A stretch of DNA of 64,000 bases from the NCBI RefSeq assembly GCF_013112485.1, contig NZ_JABFHG010000006.1:310001-374000 (forward strand), read 5' to 3'. The notes below the pieces were generated by a model. The model saw nothing but the letters and a program-made list of their open reading frames with translations. It had not been told where the DNA came from and searched no databases. A program made the position numbers and the translations under genes. Origin of the DNA: Roseicella sp. DB1501. GTDB taxonomy: Bacteria > Pseudomonadota > Alphaproteobacteria > Acetobacterales > Acetobacteraceae. Of the stretch, positions 1-7,381 are shown piece by piece (position 1 is the stretch's first letter; each line of letters begins with the position of its first letter).

Positions 1-51
1 GCCGCCGCCTGCCATTACGCCGTCGTCCTGCATCTCGCCTCGGCCGACTGA
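1..51 (+). CDS. C-terminal tail of a truncated upstream gene (unidentified)
   Basis: Frame 1 is open from the first base and reads AAACHYAVVLHLASAD before a TGA at 49-51. This could be the last 16 residues of a gene starting left of the window. It is too short to identify, and the only support is an open frame with a plausible stop, so it could be chance. Confidence 0.3.
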   Translation, partial: AAACHYAVVLHLASAD

Positions 52-85
52 GACCGGCGCGCATCGATGGTGACCTGTCGATGCC

Positions 86-122
86 CTCGAGCACCGGCGC
101 TGCCTACGGCAGCTTGGCTTCG
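86..122 (+). repeat. Dispersed 37-bp repeat, copy A
   Basis: This sequence matches positions 63964-64000 at 30 of 37 bases without gaps. Its core holds a short hairpin, GCTGCC and GGCAGC separated by three bases. Both copies sit outside genes, so it looks like a chromosomal intergenic repeat. The true element may be longer, because copy B is cut by the window edge. Confidence 0.55.
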
Positions 123-173
123 CCACAGGCGTGGCGGCGCCCGTTCGGGCGCTCAACCGGCTGCGCGGCTACA

Positions 174-203
174 TGTCATTTTCGATATCGGAACGAAATG
201 ACA
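174..203. promoter_or_regulatory. Inverted repeat, operator-like
   Basis: The arms TGTCATTTTCG and CGAAATGACA flank a 9-base centre. It lies about 180 bp upstream of the glycosyltransferase start. It could be a regulator binding site or an RNA hairpin. There is no T-tract, so a terminator is less likely. Confidence 0.35.
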
Positions 204-381
204 ACCGCCGGATCCGGGGCCGCCCTGGACCACAAGATCGTGATCAGGCCGCCCTGCCAAGAAGCCGCCAGACCGCGCCTTTTTGTCGTCGGATTTTCCG
301 GCTTCCTAGCGTTCAGGCAGACGATGCCCCGGATACGCCTTCGCATGCGGCACCCTTCGCCGCTCGGGAGAAATCGATACG

Positions 382-1440
382 ATGAGAATCGCGCAGATTG
401 CGCCTTTGGCTGAAGCCGTGCCGCCGAAGCTGTATGGCGGGACGGAGCGCGTTGTCTCCTACCTGACGGAGGAGCTCGTCGCGCTCGGCCATGACGTCAC
501 CCTGTTCGCCAGCGGGGATTCGGTCACGACGGCGACGCTCGCCCCGATGTCGCCGCAGGCGCTCCGCCTCGACAAGACCATCGGCGACCCGAACGCCCCG
601 GTCTTCCTGATGCTCGAGCGGGTTCTCAGGCGCGCCCATGAGTTCGACATCCTGCACTTCCATCTCGACTACATGCCCTTCTCCCTCTTCACCCGGCAGC
701 CGACGTCGCATGTGACGACCTTGCATGGCCGGCTCGACCTGAAGGAGATCTGGGGGCATTACGAGTTGCACCGCGACGTGCCGCTGATCTCGATCTCCGA
801 CAGCCAGCGCCGGCCGATGGCCTGGGCGAACTGGGCGCGGACGATCCATCACGGCCTGCCGCAGAACCTGTTCCGGCCGACGCCGGGGGCGAAGCCGTCC
901 TACCTCGCCTTCCTCGGCCGCATCTCGCCGGAGAAGCGGGTGGACCGCGCCATCGAGATCGCCGGCCGCGCCGGGATGAAGCTCAAGATCGCGGCCAAGG
1001 TGGACCGCGCCGACCGCGACTACTTCGAGCAGACGATCGAGCCGCTGCTCGCCCAGCCGCATGTCGAGTTCATCGGCGAGATCGGCGACCACCAGAAGGC
1101 CGAGTTCCTCTCGAACGCGCAGGCCCTGCTCTTCCCGATCAACTGGCCGGAGCCCTTCGGCCTGGTGATGATCGAGGCGATGGCCTGCGGCACGCCGGTC
1201 ATCGCCTACAACCACGGCTCGGTGCCGGAGGTGATGCAGGACGGGCTGACCGGCTTCATCGTCGATGGCGAGGATGCCGCGGTCGAGGCGGTCGGCCGGT
1301 TGCCGCTGCTGTCGCGCGAGGCGATCCGGGCGGAGTTCGACAAGCGCTTCACCGCCCGCCGCATGGCGGAGGAGCATGTCGCGCTCTACGAGGAGCTGGT
1401 GCGCGCCAAGCTGCCGCCGGTCCGCATCGCCGCGGAGTGA
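382..1440 (+). CDS. Glycosyltransferase family 4 (GT-B fold)
   Basis: A 352-residue GT-B glycosyltransferase, cytosolic or membrane-peripheral, transferring a sugar from an activated donor. The N-terminal acceptor domain starts with an Ala/Pro-rich loop and YGGTERVV (about residues 19-26). The C-terminal donor domain has GRISPEKRVD and the retaining-GT signature EPFGLVMIEAMACGTPVIA. The ATG is preceded by GGGAG at a suitable distance. It stands alone between intergenic DNA and a convergent gene, so acceptor and pathway cannot be read from context. Family assignment is firm; substrate is unknown. Confidence 0.85.
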   Translation: MRIAQIAPLAEAVPPKLYGGTERVVSYLTEELVALGHDVTLFASGDSVTTATLAPMSPQALRLDKTIGDPNAPVFLMLERVLRRAHEFDILHFHLDYMPFSLFTRQPTSHVTTLHGRLDLKEIWGHYELHRDVPLISISDSQRRPMAWANWARTIHHGLPQNLFRPTPGAKPSYLAFLGRISPEKRVDRAIEIAGRAGMKLKIAAKVDRADRDYFEQTIEPLLAQPHVEFIGEIGDHQKAEFLSNAQALLFPINWPEPFGLVMIEAMACGTPVIAYNHGSVPEVMQDGLTGFIVDGEDAAVEAVGRLPLLSREAIRAEFDKRFTARRMAEEHVALYEELVRAKLPPVRIAAE

Positions 1441-1449
1441 CGGGGCGCG

Positions 1450-1473
1450 CCTCCCCCTCTCAGCCGGGGGAGG
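1450..1473. terminator. GC-rich hairpin between convergent genes
   Basis: CCTCCCCC pairs with GGGGGAGG around an 8-base loop, 10 bp after the glycosyltransferase stop and before the 3' end of the convergent YdhR-like gene. There is no U-tract on either strand, so bidirectional terminator function is inferred from position and stem only. Confidence 0.45.
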
Positions 1474-1506
1474 CCATCCACGGGGCGCGGTCCTGCCGCG
1501 CCCCGG

Positions 1507-1839
1507 CTACTCGGCCGCCAGGCGGTCGAAATCGATGGGCGCGCGGGTGATCTCGCTCATCCGCCGACGCACCGCGAAGACGCGGACCGAGACCTCGGAC
1601 AGGTCGGGATTGTTGCGCATCCGCGCGACGATCGGCCCCCGCGCATAGGCCTCGGCGCTGGCGCGGTCGGCGAAGAGGTAGATGCCGCCGGCGAGGCGCT
1701 CCGCATCCCCGTCCAGCCAGATCTTCCAGAGCAGTCCCGGCACCTCGAGGAAAGGCCTGGCGCGCTCATCGGTGTAGCGCGCTTCCCATTCCGCCTTCGG
1801 CATGTCGGGGCGCCGGTAGTTGATCTGGACGATATGCAT
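1507..1839 (-). CDS. YdhR-like putative monooxygenase (dimeric alpha/beta barrel)
   Basis: A 110-residue protein resembling the YdhR family of small ferredoxin-like alpha/beta-barrel proteins. Visible family features are the N-terminal strand MHIVQINYRRP, the central segment VPGLLWKIWLDGD and GGIYLFADRASAEAY. The chosen ATG (1837-1839) has a strong GGAGGAAGG just upstream; longer in-frame extensions lack one. It lies 91 bp downstream of the co-directional VOC gene, so the two may be co-transcribed. YdhR proteins are annotated as putative monooxygenases from their fold; actual chemistry is not established. Confidence 0.75.
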   Translation of the reverse strand: MHIVQINYRRPDMPKAEWEARYTDERARPFLEVPGLLWKIWLDGDAERLAGGIYLFADRASAEAYARGPIVARMRNNPDLSEVSVRVFAVRRRMSEITRAPIDFDRLAAE

Positions 1840-1930
1840 GGACCTTCCTCCTTCGTGCAGTCCCCCCTGGCCGGCCCCTGTCCGACCGGGCCGCGCGGGA
1901 ATGGCGCGCTTGCCGCAGGTCGGCCGCGGA

Positions 1931-2314
1931 TCAGGCGAGCCTGCGTTCCAGCAGCTCGATGGTGATGTTCTCGGGGCCGCGGATGAAGCAAATTCGCACG
2001 CCCGGCCGGGCCTGCCGCGGCTCGATCGTGAAGGTGACACCCTTGGCCTTCAGTTCCGCCACCGCCGCGTCCAGATCGTCCACCGCCAGTCCGAAATGGT
2101 CGATGCCGTTATAGGGGGAGGTCGGCGGCGCGGCGACGCGGTTGTCGGATTGCGAGATGAAGAGGTTGAGGCCGCCGAGCACCATGTCGATGCGGGGCGC
2201 CTCGCCCGATACCCGCCGCGCCACCTCGGCGCCGAGCGTCTCCTGGAACCAGGCCGCGGTCGCCTCGAGATCCGGGCTGCGCAGATGCACGTGGTCGAAG
2301 CCGTAGCGGGCCAT
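1931..2314 (-). CDS. VOC-family (glyoxalase/dioxygenase fold) protein
   Basis: A 127-residue single VOC module. The N-terminal beta-alpha-beta unit begins FDHVHLRSPDLEATAAWF with His at the usual first metal position. The second half has IDHFGLAVDDLDAAVAELKAKGV and ends ENITIELLER, giving a later His and Glu in metal-binding positions. The start at 2314 is chosen for MARYGFDHVHL and GGGAG upstream. VOC proteins include glyoxalases, ring-cleaving dioxygenases and resistance proteins; the substrate is not predictable here. Confidence 0.8.
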   Translation of the reverse strand: MARYGFDHVHLRSPDLEATAAWFQETLGAEVARRVSGEAPRIDMVLGGLNLFISQSDNRVAAPPTSPYNGIDHFGLAVDDLDAAVAELKAKGVTFTIEPRQARPGVRICFIRGPENITIELLERRLA

Positions 2315-2436
2315 GGGTCGCTCCCTTGTCGTGCCGCCAAGCCTATGCCGATGCCGGGCGACTGGACAGCAGCGCGGGCAAGCCGGCCGCATGGCGGAGC
2401 TTGACCGGCCCCGCCCGGCCCCGGCAGGACAGCCGC

Positions 2437-3189
2437 ATGGATCAGCAGACCGAGCTCGCCAAGGTGAAGGCGCGCATCCGCGCCCTCAGCGCCCGCACCG
2501 TGGAACGCGGCTGCTCCGAGGCCGAGGCCCTGGCCGCCGCCGCCAAGGTCGGCGAGCTGCTCGAGGTCTATGGCCTCTCCATGTCCGAGGTGTCGCTCCG
2601 CGAGGAGGCCTGCCAGCAGCGCCGCGTCACCATCGCCGGGCCGCAGCGCCTGGCGCTGCGCTGGCTCTACCCGCCCCTGCTGCGCTTCTGCGAATGCCGC
2701 GGCTGGACCGACGGGCGCGCCGATTTCGTGCTCTTCGGGCTCGAGCCGGACGTGCAGATGGCGGAGTACCTGCTGCGCATCGCCGACAGCGCCCTCGCCT
2801 TCGAGGAATCGCGTTATCGCGCCAGCCCGGACTGGCACCGCAGCCGCGCCACGCCGCAGACCCGGCTGCGGAGCTTCCGCTACGGCTTCGCCGACCGTCT
2901 CGGCCAGCGGCTGGAGGCGATGACGGCGGAGCGCGAGGCCGCGGCCGAGCAGCGCCGCGCCGCGGCCGCGCCCGCCGCGGCGAGCGCCTCCACCGCCCTG
3001 GTGCTGGCCAAGGAGAAGAAGGTCGAGGAGGGCTTCCGCACGCTCGGCCTGCGGCTGAAGACGGTCTACTCGACCGCGACGGTGCGCGACCGCGGCGCCT
3101 ATGGGAAGGGGCAGGCGGCCGGGGGCCGGGTCGGGCTGGAACGCCCGGTCGGGGCCTCCCCCGCGGCGGGGCGGCTGCCGCGACGATGA
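2437..3189 (+). CDS. DUF2786 domain protein
   Basis: A 250-residue protein whose first ~45 residues (KVKARIRALSARTVERGCSEAEALAAAAKVGELLEVYGLS, split here by description) match the helical DUF2786 pattern: a short helix, a helix with conserved Glu/Ala, then a segment ending in a Tyr/Gly-Leu turn. The rest is Arg/Ala-rich and helical with no recognised domain. The function of DUF2786 is unknown. It overlaps the following metallopeptidase-like gene by ATGA, so the two are probably translationally coupled. Confidence 0.7.
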   Translation: MDQQTELAKVKARIRALSARTVERGCSEAEALAAAAKVGELLEVYGLSMSEVSLREEACQQRRVTIAGPQRLALRWLYPPLLRFCECRGWTDGRADFVLFGLEPDVQMAEYLLRIADSALAFEESRYRASPDWHRSRATPQTRLRSFRYGFADRLGQRLEAMTAEREAAAEQRRAAAAPAAASASTALVLAKEKKVEEGFRTLGLRLKTVYSTATVRDRGAYGKGQAAGGRVGLERPVGASPAAGRLPRR

Positions 3190-3620
3190 GCCGCGGGGAT
3201 GCCGCGGCGCGGCGCCTCTATGCCTGGGAGGACCGCGAGGTGGCGCCGCGCGACCTGTCCCGCGTGCCTTTCGCGCAGCTGCAGGCACTCGCCGACCATG
3301 TCTGGGCGGCCGAGGGCCTGCGCTGGCCGCCGCGGCTGCGGCCGCTGCCGCCGCAGGCGCGGGCGACCGTCGCGCGGGCGACGCGCCTCGCCATCGAGGC
3401 CCCGCCGGTGCTGCCGAGCTGGGTGCTGCTGCACGAGCTGGCCCATGCCATGACCAGCACGGCCGAGGGCGCGAATGACGGCCATGGGCCGCGCTTCGTC
3501 GGGCTCTACCTGCGGCTGCTCGTGCGGCACGCGCGCATGCCGGAGGACGCGCTCGTCGCCTCGCTGCGACAGACCGGCATCCCCTTCGAGCCGGAGGCGC
3601 GGCCCATCTTCCTGGCCTGA
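3186..3620 (+). CDS. Putative zinc metallopeptidase (HExxH)
   Basis: A 144-residue protein with LHELAHAMT followed about 20 residues later by GHGPRFVGLYLRLL. HExxH plus a downstream GHGPxF is the pattern of small gluzincin/SprT-like metal-dependent peptidases, where the third ligand lies in the second motif (inference). There is no signal peptide, so it is probably cytosolic. Its ATG overlaps the TGA of the DUF2786 gene. The substrate is unknown; the tight coupling suggests the DUF2786 protein is a partner or target. Confidence 0.7.
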   Translation: MSRGDAAARRLYAWEDREVAPRDLSRVPFAQLQALADHVWAAEGLRWPPRLRPLPPQARATVARATRLAIEAPPVLPSWVLLHELAHAMTSTAEGANDGHGPRFVGLYLRLLVRHARMPEDALVASLRQTGIPFEPEARPIFLA

Positions 3621-3692
3621 TGCGTCCGGGCCCGCATCTTCCTCGCCTGGGCCCGCGCGCGTACCGTCGCGGCGAGCAGGGAGGAATGGAAG

Positions 3693-4757
3693 ATGCGTCC
3701 GAGGATCGCCTTCATCGGGGCCGGCGCGGTCGGCGGCTATCTCGGCGGGCATCTCGCCCGGCTCGGCCACGACGTCACGCTGATCGATGCCTGGCCGGCG
3801 CATGTCGAGGCGATCCGCGCGCAGGGGCTGCGGCTCACCGGCATCGAGGAGTCGCAGAACGTCACCGTGCCGGTCCCGGCCCTGCATCTCAGCGACGTGC
3901 AATCCCTCTCGAAGCAGCGGCCGATCGACATCGCCTTCGTCTCGGTCAAGTCCTACGACACGGTCTGGGCGACGCAGCTGATCGTGCCGCATCTGGCCCC
4001 CGGCGGCTTCGTCGCCAGCCTGCAGAACTGCATCAACGAGCCGGCCATCGCCTCCGTCGTCGGCTGGGGCCGCATCCTTGGGGTGATCGCCGGCACCTAT
4101 TCCGGCGAGTTGCACGCGCCGGGCGAGATCCGCCGCACCGTGCCGCTCGGCGGCACCCAGCGTGTCGTCTATGCAGTGGGCGAGCCGCATGGCCGCATCA
4201 CCGCGCGCGTCGAGCAGATCCGCGCCATGATCGCCGAGATCGACAGTGTGCATGCGACGACCAATCTCTGGGGCGAGCGCTGGTCGAAGCTCTGCGTCAA
4301 CGTCATGCGCAACGGGGTCAGCGCCGCCTCCGGCCTCTCGGGCAATGAGTGCGACCGCGACGACCGGATCCGGCGCTTCTCGCTTCGCCTCGGCGCCGAG
4401 GCGGTGCGGATCGGCCAGGCGCTCGGCTATGCGCTGGAGCCGATCCAGAAGATCGCGCCCGAGCTTCTCGCCCGCGCCGGCTCCGGCGACGCGGCGGCGC
4501 TCGAGCAGGCCGAGGCGGTGATCCTCGGCACGCTCGCCGCCGGCCAGCGCAGCGCCCTGCAGCGTCCCTCCATGGGCCAGGACATGCTGAAGGGCCGGCA
4601 GACCGAGATCGACCAGATCAACGGCCATGTCGTCGCCGAGGGGGCGAAAGCCGGCCTCGCCGCCCCGGCCAATGCGGCCCTGACGGCGGTGGTGAAGCGG
4701 GTGGAGCGCGGCGAGATCGAGGCGCGCCCGGAGAACATCGCCGGCATCAACGCTTGA
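3693..4757 (+). CDS. 2-dehydropantoate 2-reductase family oxidoreductase
   Basis: A 354-residue member of the ApbA/PanE family of NADPH-dependent oxidoreductases. The nucleotide-binding GAGAVGGYLGGHLARLGHDVTLID is at the N-terminus. FVSVKSYDT carries the family Lys, and the C-terminal helical domain includes LWGERWSKLCVNVMRNGVSA and a QDMLKGRQTEIDQINGHVV block. It is longer than typical PanE (about 300 residues), so it may be a paralogue acting on another 2-keto acid. GGGAGGA precedes the ATG. Confidence 0.8.
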   Translation: MRPRIAFIGAGAVGGYLGGHLARLGHDVTLIDAWPAHVEAIRAQGLRLTGIEESQNVTVPVPALHLSDVQSLSKQRPIDIAFVSVKSYDTVWATQLIVPHLAPGGFVASLQNCINEPAIASVVGWGRILGVIAGTYSGELHAPGEIRRTVPLGGTQRVVYAVGEPHGRITARVEQIRAMIAEIDSVHATTNLWGERWSKLCVNVMRNGVSAASGLSGNECDRDDRIRRFSLRLGAEAVRIGQALGYALEPIQKIAPELLARAGSGDAAALEQAEAVILGTLAAGQRSALQRPSMGQDMLKGRQTEIDQINGHVVAEGAKAGLAAPANAALTAVVKRVERGEIEARPENIAGINA

Positions 4758-4778
4758 GGCCGCGCCCCCCGGGCGGTC

Positions 4779-5717
4779 TCAGCTCCAGGGGTTGCGCCGG
4801 CCACCCCCCCAGGGAGAGCCGGGCGGGTAGCTGACGACCGGCGGCGCCCGCCGCGGCAGCGCGCCCCCGCGCGGCGCCATGGCCAGCAGCCGGCGGATGC
4901 GCTCCTCGGTCGGCGGGTGGGTGGTGAAGAGGCTGTCCATGCGCAGCCCCGAGAGCGGGTTGATGATAAACATGTGGGCGCTCGCCGGATTGGCCTCGGC
5001 CACCTGGTTGACACGGCCCTGCTTGTACTGCTCGAGCTTCTGCAGCCCGCTCGCCAGCCAGCGCGGATCGCCGGCGATCTCGGCGCCGAGCCGGTCCGCC
5101 TCGTATTCCCGGGACCGACTGATCGCCATCTGCACCAGCATGGCGGCGAGCGGCCCGACGATGAGCAGCACCATGGCGCCGATCGGGCCGAAGGGGTTGC
5201 GCCGGCCATCCTGGCTGTGGCCGCCGAAGAGGAAGCCGAATTGCGCCAGCATGCCGACCGCGCCGGCGAGCGTCGCGGTCAGGGTCATGATCAGCGTGTC
5301 GCGGTGCTTGATATGCGCGAGCTCGTGCGCGACGACCCCGGCCACCTCCTGCTCGTTCATCAGGTCGAGCAGGCCGGTATTCACCGCGACGGCGGCATTC
5401 TGCGGGTTGCGCCCCGTGGCAAAGGCATTGGGCTGGTCCTCATGGATCACGTAGAGCGCCGGCATGGGCAGGCCGGCCCGCTGCGCCAGCTGCTGCACCA
5501 TGGCGAAGAGGCGCGGCGCCTCGGCCGGCGTGATCGGCTGGGCGTTGTACATGGACAGGACCATGCGGTCGCTGTTCCACCAGGCCCAGAGATTGGTGCC
5601 ACAGGCGAGGAGGAAGGCGAGGACCATGCCCTGCTGGCCGCCGAGGAGGTAGCCGATGCCGATGAAGAGCGCCGTGAGGGCGGCGAGCAGCATCGCGGTG
5701 CGCATATAGCCTTGCAT
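4779..5717 (-). CDS. htpX: HtpX-like membrane zinc metalloprotease
   Basis: A 312-residue M48 protease, about the usual length. Two N-terminal hydrophobic segments (residues 6-25 and 30-47) precede the zinc motif HELAH at 131-135. Two further hydrophobic segments and SREYEADRLGAEI (third ligand Glu) follow. It is expected to sit in the inner membrane and degrade misfolded membrane proteins. The start at 5717 is preceded by GGGAGGGG; the much longer in-frame upstream extension is proline-rich antisense of the next gene and is rejected. The C-terminus has an extra Pro/Gly/Arg tail. Confidence 0.93.
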   Translation of the reverse strand: MQGYMRTAMLLAALTALFIGIGYLLGGQQGMVLAFLLACGTNLWAWWNSDRMVLSMYNAQPITPAEAPRLFAMVQQLAQRAGLPMPALYVIHEDQPNAFATGRNPQNAAVAVNTGLLDLMNEQEVAGVVAHELAHIKHRDTLIMTLTATLAGAVGMLAQFGFLFGGHSQDGRRNPFGPIGAMVLLIVGPLAAMLVQMAISRSREYEADRLGAEIAGDPRWLASGLQKLEQYKQGRVNQVAEANPASAHMFIINPLSGLRMDSLFTTHPPTEERIRRLLAMAPRGGALPRRAPPVVSYPPGSPWGGGRRNPWS

Positions 5718-5793
5718 GTGCCTACCCCTCCCGACACCGATCTGAATTTTCCCCCGAAGTTGGGGGTGGCAGGATTCCAACCCGAAACCCCAC

Positions 5794-6129
5794 ATGGTGA
5801 GCATGACAGAATCCAGACAAGGGGTGGTGACGACAGCGCCGACCCGGCCCCAGGCGGCGATGCGCGCGCAGGTTCCGATCTCGCCGGACCTGCCGCCGCA
5901 ACCGGTGCCGCCCGTGCCCCCGCCGCCGCCCGGCCCGGACCTGCCGGAGCCGCCGGTCGAGGATCCGCCGGGGCAGGAGAGGCCGGTGCCCGGCGATCCG
6001 GACCAGCCGCCGGCCGGCGACCCGCCGGGCGAGCCGCCGATGCGGATGAAGGAGATCGGCGGCCCTGCCGGGCCCGAACCCACGCGTTACGGCGATTGGG
6101 AGCGGAAGGGACGCGTCAGCGACTTCTGA
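5794..6129 (+). CDS. SDHAF4/DUF1674-type protein with proline-rich N-terminus
   Basis: A 111-residue protein ending EIGGPAGPEPTRYGDWERKG followed by RVSDF, which is the near-invariant C-terminal signature of the DUF1674/SDHAF4 family. These proteins help assemble succinate dehydrogenase by binding flavinated SdhA (known for SDHAF4). The first 80 residues are a low-complexity Pro/Asp/Glu-rich stretch. Two starts are possible, ATG at 5794 or 5803; neither has a clear Shine-Dalgarno. It is divergent from htpX with about 76 bp between starts. No sdh genes are in the window. Confidence 0.8.
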   Translation: MVSMTESRQGVVTTAPTRPQAAMRAQVPISPDLPPQPVPPVPPPPPGPDLPEPPVEDPPGQERPVPGDPDQPPAGDPPGEPPMRMKEIGGPAGPEPTRYGDWERKGRVSDF

Positions 6130-6687
6130 CGCCGACCACCTGGCCGGGGCCCTCCGTTGTCCATGCTCGGGTCAGGGCGTGGGACGTGGGCCCGGATCGG
6201 CCCGGCCTGTATGTCACCCGGTTGCGACTCGGGCGGCGTGAGTGAGCCCGGCCGGATCGAAGCATGAACTTGTTAGCGGCACCGGGCGCCATCCTCCTAC
6301 CAGGGCTGGTATGGCCCCGGTCTGCGGGCCGGCCCGTCCGGTGTCAGCGATTCGTTCGCGCGACTCGGGACAACCAGTTGATTCGGTTTCTTACCAGATG
6401 CTGTGCGGGGAAGCCCGTTTCGTGTTCCGTTCCAGAATGCCGGGTCATGCACTGCCGGTGGCTGCGAGGCGCCCGGAACGCCCCCGCACCTAGCAAGCCG
6501 GCATGTCGCGCTTTGTGGTCAGCAACGCATATCCATGACACGGCATAACTTGAAATTCAAATCTTTATGCATGAAATACAACCAGTGGTTACTTCAGTTA
6601 AAACAGCCCTCCATGGCCTGAATCGAGTGCCGTTCGCGCGGGCCGGCACCCGATGCGGCATGGTTGCCGACGGGCCGCGCAGCGATC
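6130..6687. other. Intergenic gap between convergent genes, partly AT-rich
   Basis: No supported gene lies in these 558 bp. Short open frames (for example 6242-6493) overlap in several frames and show no family features. The segment 6541-6610 is clearly AT-richer than anything nearby and includes TTGAAATTCAA. It lies between the 3' ends of the SDHAF4 and sugar transferase genes, so it is not an obvious promoter for either. Confidence 0.5.
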
Positions 6688-7341
6688 TCACGCCCGCGCC
6701 GTGTCGTTGAGCGGGGCCCGCCAGGCGGTGCCCTCGCCGGCATCCGGCCCCAGGCCCCGATCCTCCAGCCGCGGCATGGTGACATGCCCCGGGGCGGCGA
6801 CGCCGATCCCGCGCAGCAGCAGCCAGAGGCAGCGCAGCACGATCGCCAGATCCGCACCCAGCCGCGGCGGGGTCAGGGCATAGCGAACATCGAGGGCGAG
6901 CCGCCTCGGCCAGGGCACGGCATTCCGCCCCGCCGCCTGGGCCAGCCCGCAAAGGCCCGGGCGGACGCGCAGCCGCTCTGCCTCGGCCAGCGTGTAGAGC
7001 GCACCGTATTCCGGCAGCAGAGGACGCGGGCCGACCAGGCTCATCTCGCCGCGCAGCACGTTCACCAGCTGCGGCAGCTCGTCGATCGCGCTGGCGCGCA
7101 GGACCCGGCCGAACCGGCCCAGGCGGGCCGCATCCTCGCCCGGCCCCTCCCGCAGGCTGCGGAATTTCAGGAGCAGGAAGCGCCGGCCGTCCCGGCCCGT
7201 CCGCCATTGCCGGAACAGCACCGGCCGGCCGAGCGCGAGGAACACGGCGAGGGCGGCGAGCGCCAGCAAGGGCGCGGCGGCGAGCAGCAACAGCCCCGCG
7301 CCGAGGATGTCGACGGCACGCTTGCCCCAACGCTCATACAT
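6688..7341 (-). CDS. Undecaprenyl-phosphate sugar phosphotransferase (bacterial sugar transferase)
   Basis: A 217-residue PglC/WcaJ-type enzyme that transfers a sugar-1-phosphate to undecaprenyl phosphate and starts exopolysaccharide repeat assembly. An N-terminal membrane segment (residues 10-35) is followed by LLLKFRSLRE, IDELPQLVNVLRGEMSLVGPRPLLPEY and RPGLCGLAQAAGRNAV, all in family order. It is the last gene of a leftward run (heparinase, Wzz, ligase, this gene). GGAGGGGAAG precedes the ATG. Only the C-terminal catalytic part found in short family members is present. Confidence 0.9.
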   Translation of the reverse strand: MYERWGKRAVDILGAGLLLLAAAPLLALAALAVFLALGRPVLFRQWRTGRDGRRFLLLKFRSLREGPGEDAARLGRFGRVLRASAIDELPQLVNVLRGEMSLVGPRPLLPEYGALYTLAEAERLRVRPGLCGLAQAAGRNAVPWPRRLALDVRYALTPPRLGADLAIVLRCLWLLLRGIGVAAPGHVTMPRLEDRGLGPDAGEGTAWRAPLNDTARA

Positions 7342-7358
7342 GCTTCCCCTCCGTCTTG

Positions 7359-7381
7359 TTGTTTGCAGGGCAGGGTCACGC
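7359..7381 (+). repeat. Fragment of the dispersed ~105-bp intergenic repeat
   Basis: Twenty-one of 23 bases match the central part of the copy at 44833-44936 (TTGTTTTCAGGGCAGAGTCA region). It spans the stop codon of the O-antigen-ligase-like gene (TCA at 7376-7378 on the plus strand). The flanks diverge, so this is either a remnant or a chance match. Confidence 0.35.

Larger units (their letters stand above)
52..381. other. Intergenic region with a dispersed repeat and an inverted repeat
   Basis: No convincing gene lies here; the short open frames overlap each other and lack family resemblance. It contains a 37-bp sequence shared with the right edge of the window (86-122) and a 30-bp inverted repeat (174-203). 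The glycosyltransferase ribosome binding site lies at its right end (GGGAG near 366-370). Confidence 0.6.

Noticed and set aside
4779-6083. N-terminal extension of HtpX to 434 residues
   Set aside because: The added part is Gly/Pro/Ser-rich antisense of the SDHAF4 gene and lies before a good ribosome binding site at the normal HtpX start.
6242-6621. Several short open frames in the gap after the SDHAF4 gene
   Set aside because: They overlap in different frames, lack ribosome binding sites and show no domain or composition typical of genes here.
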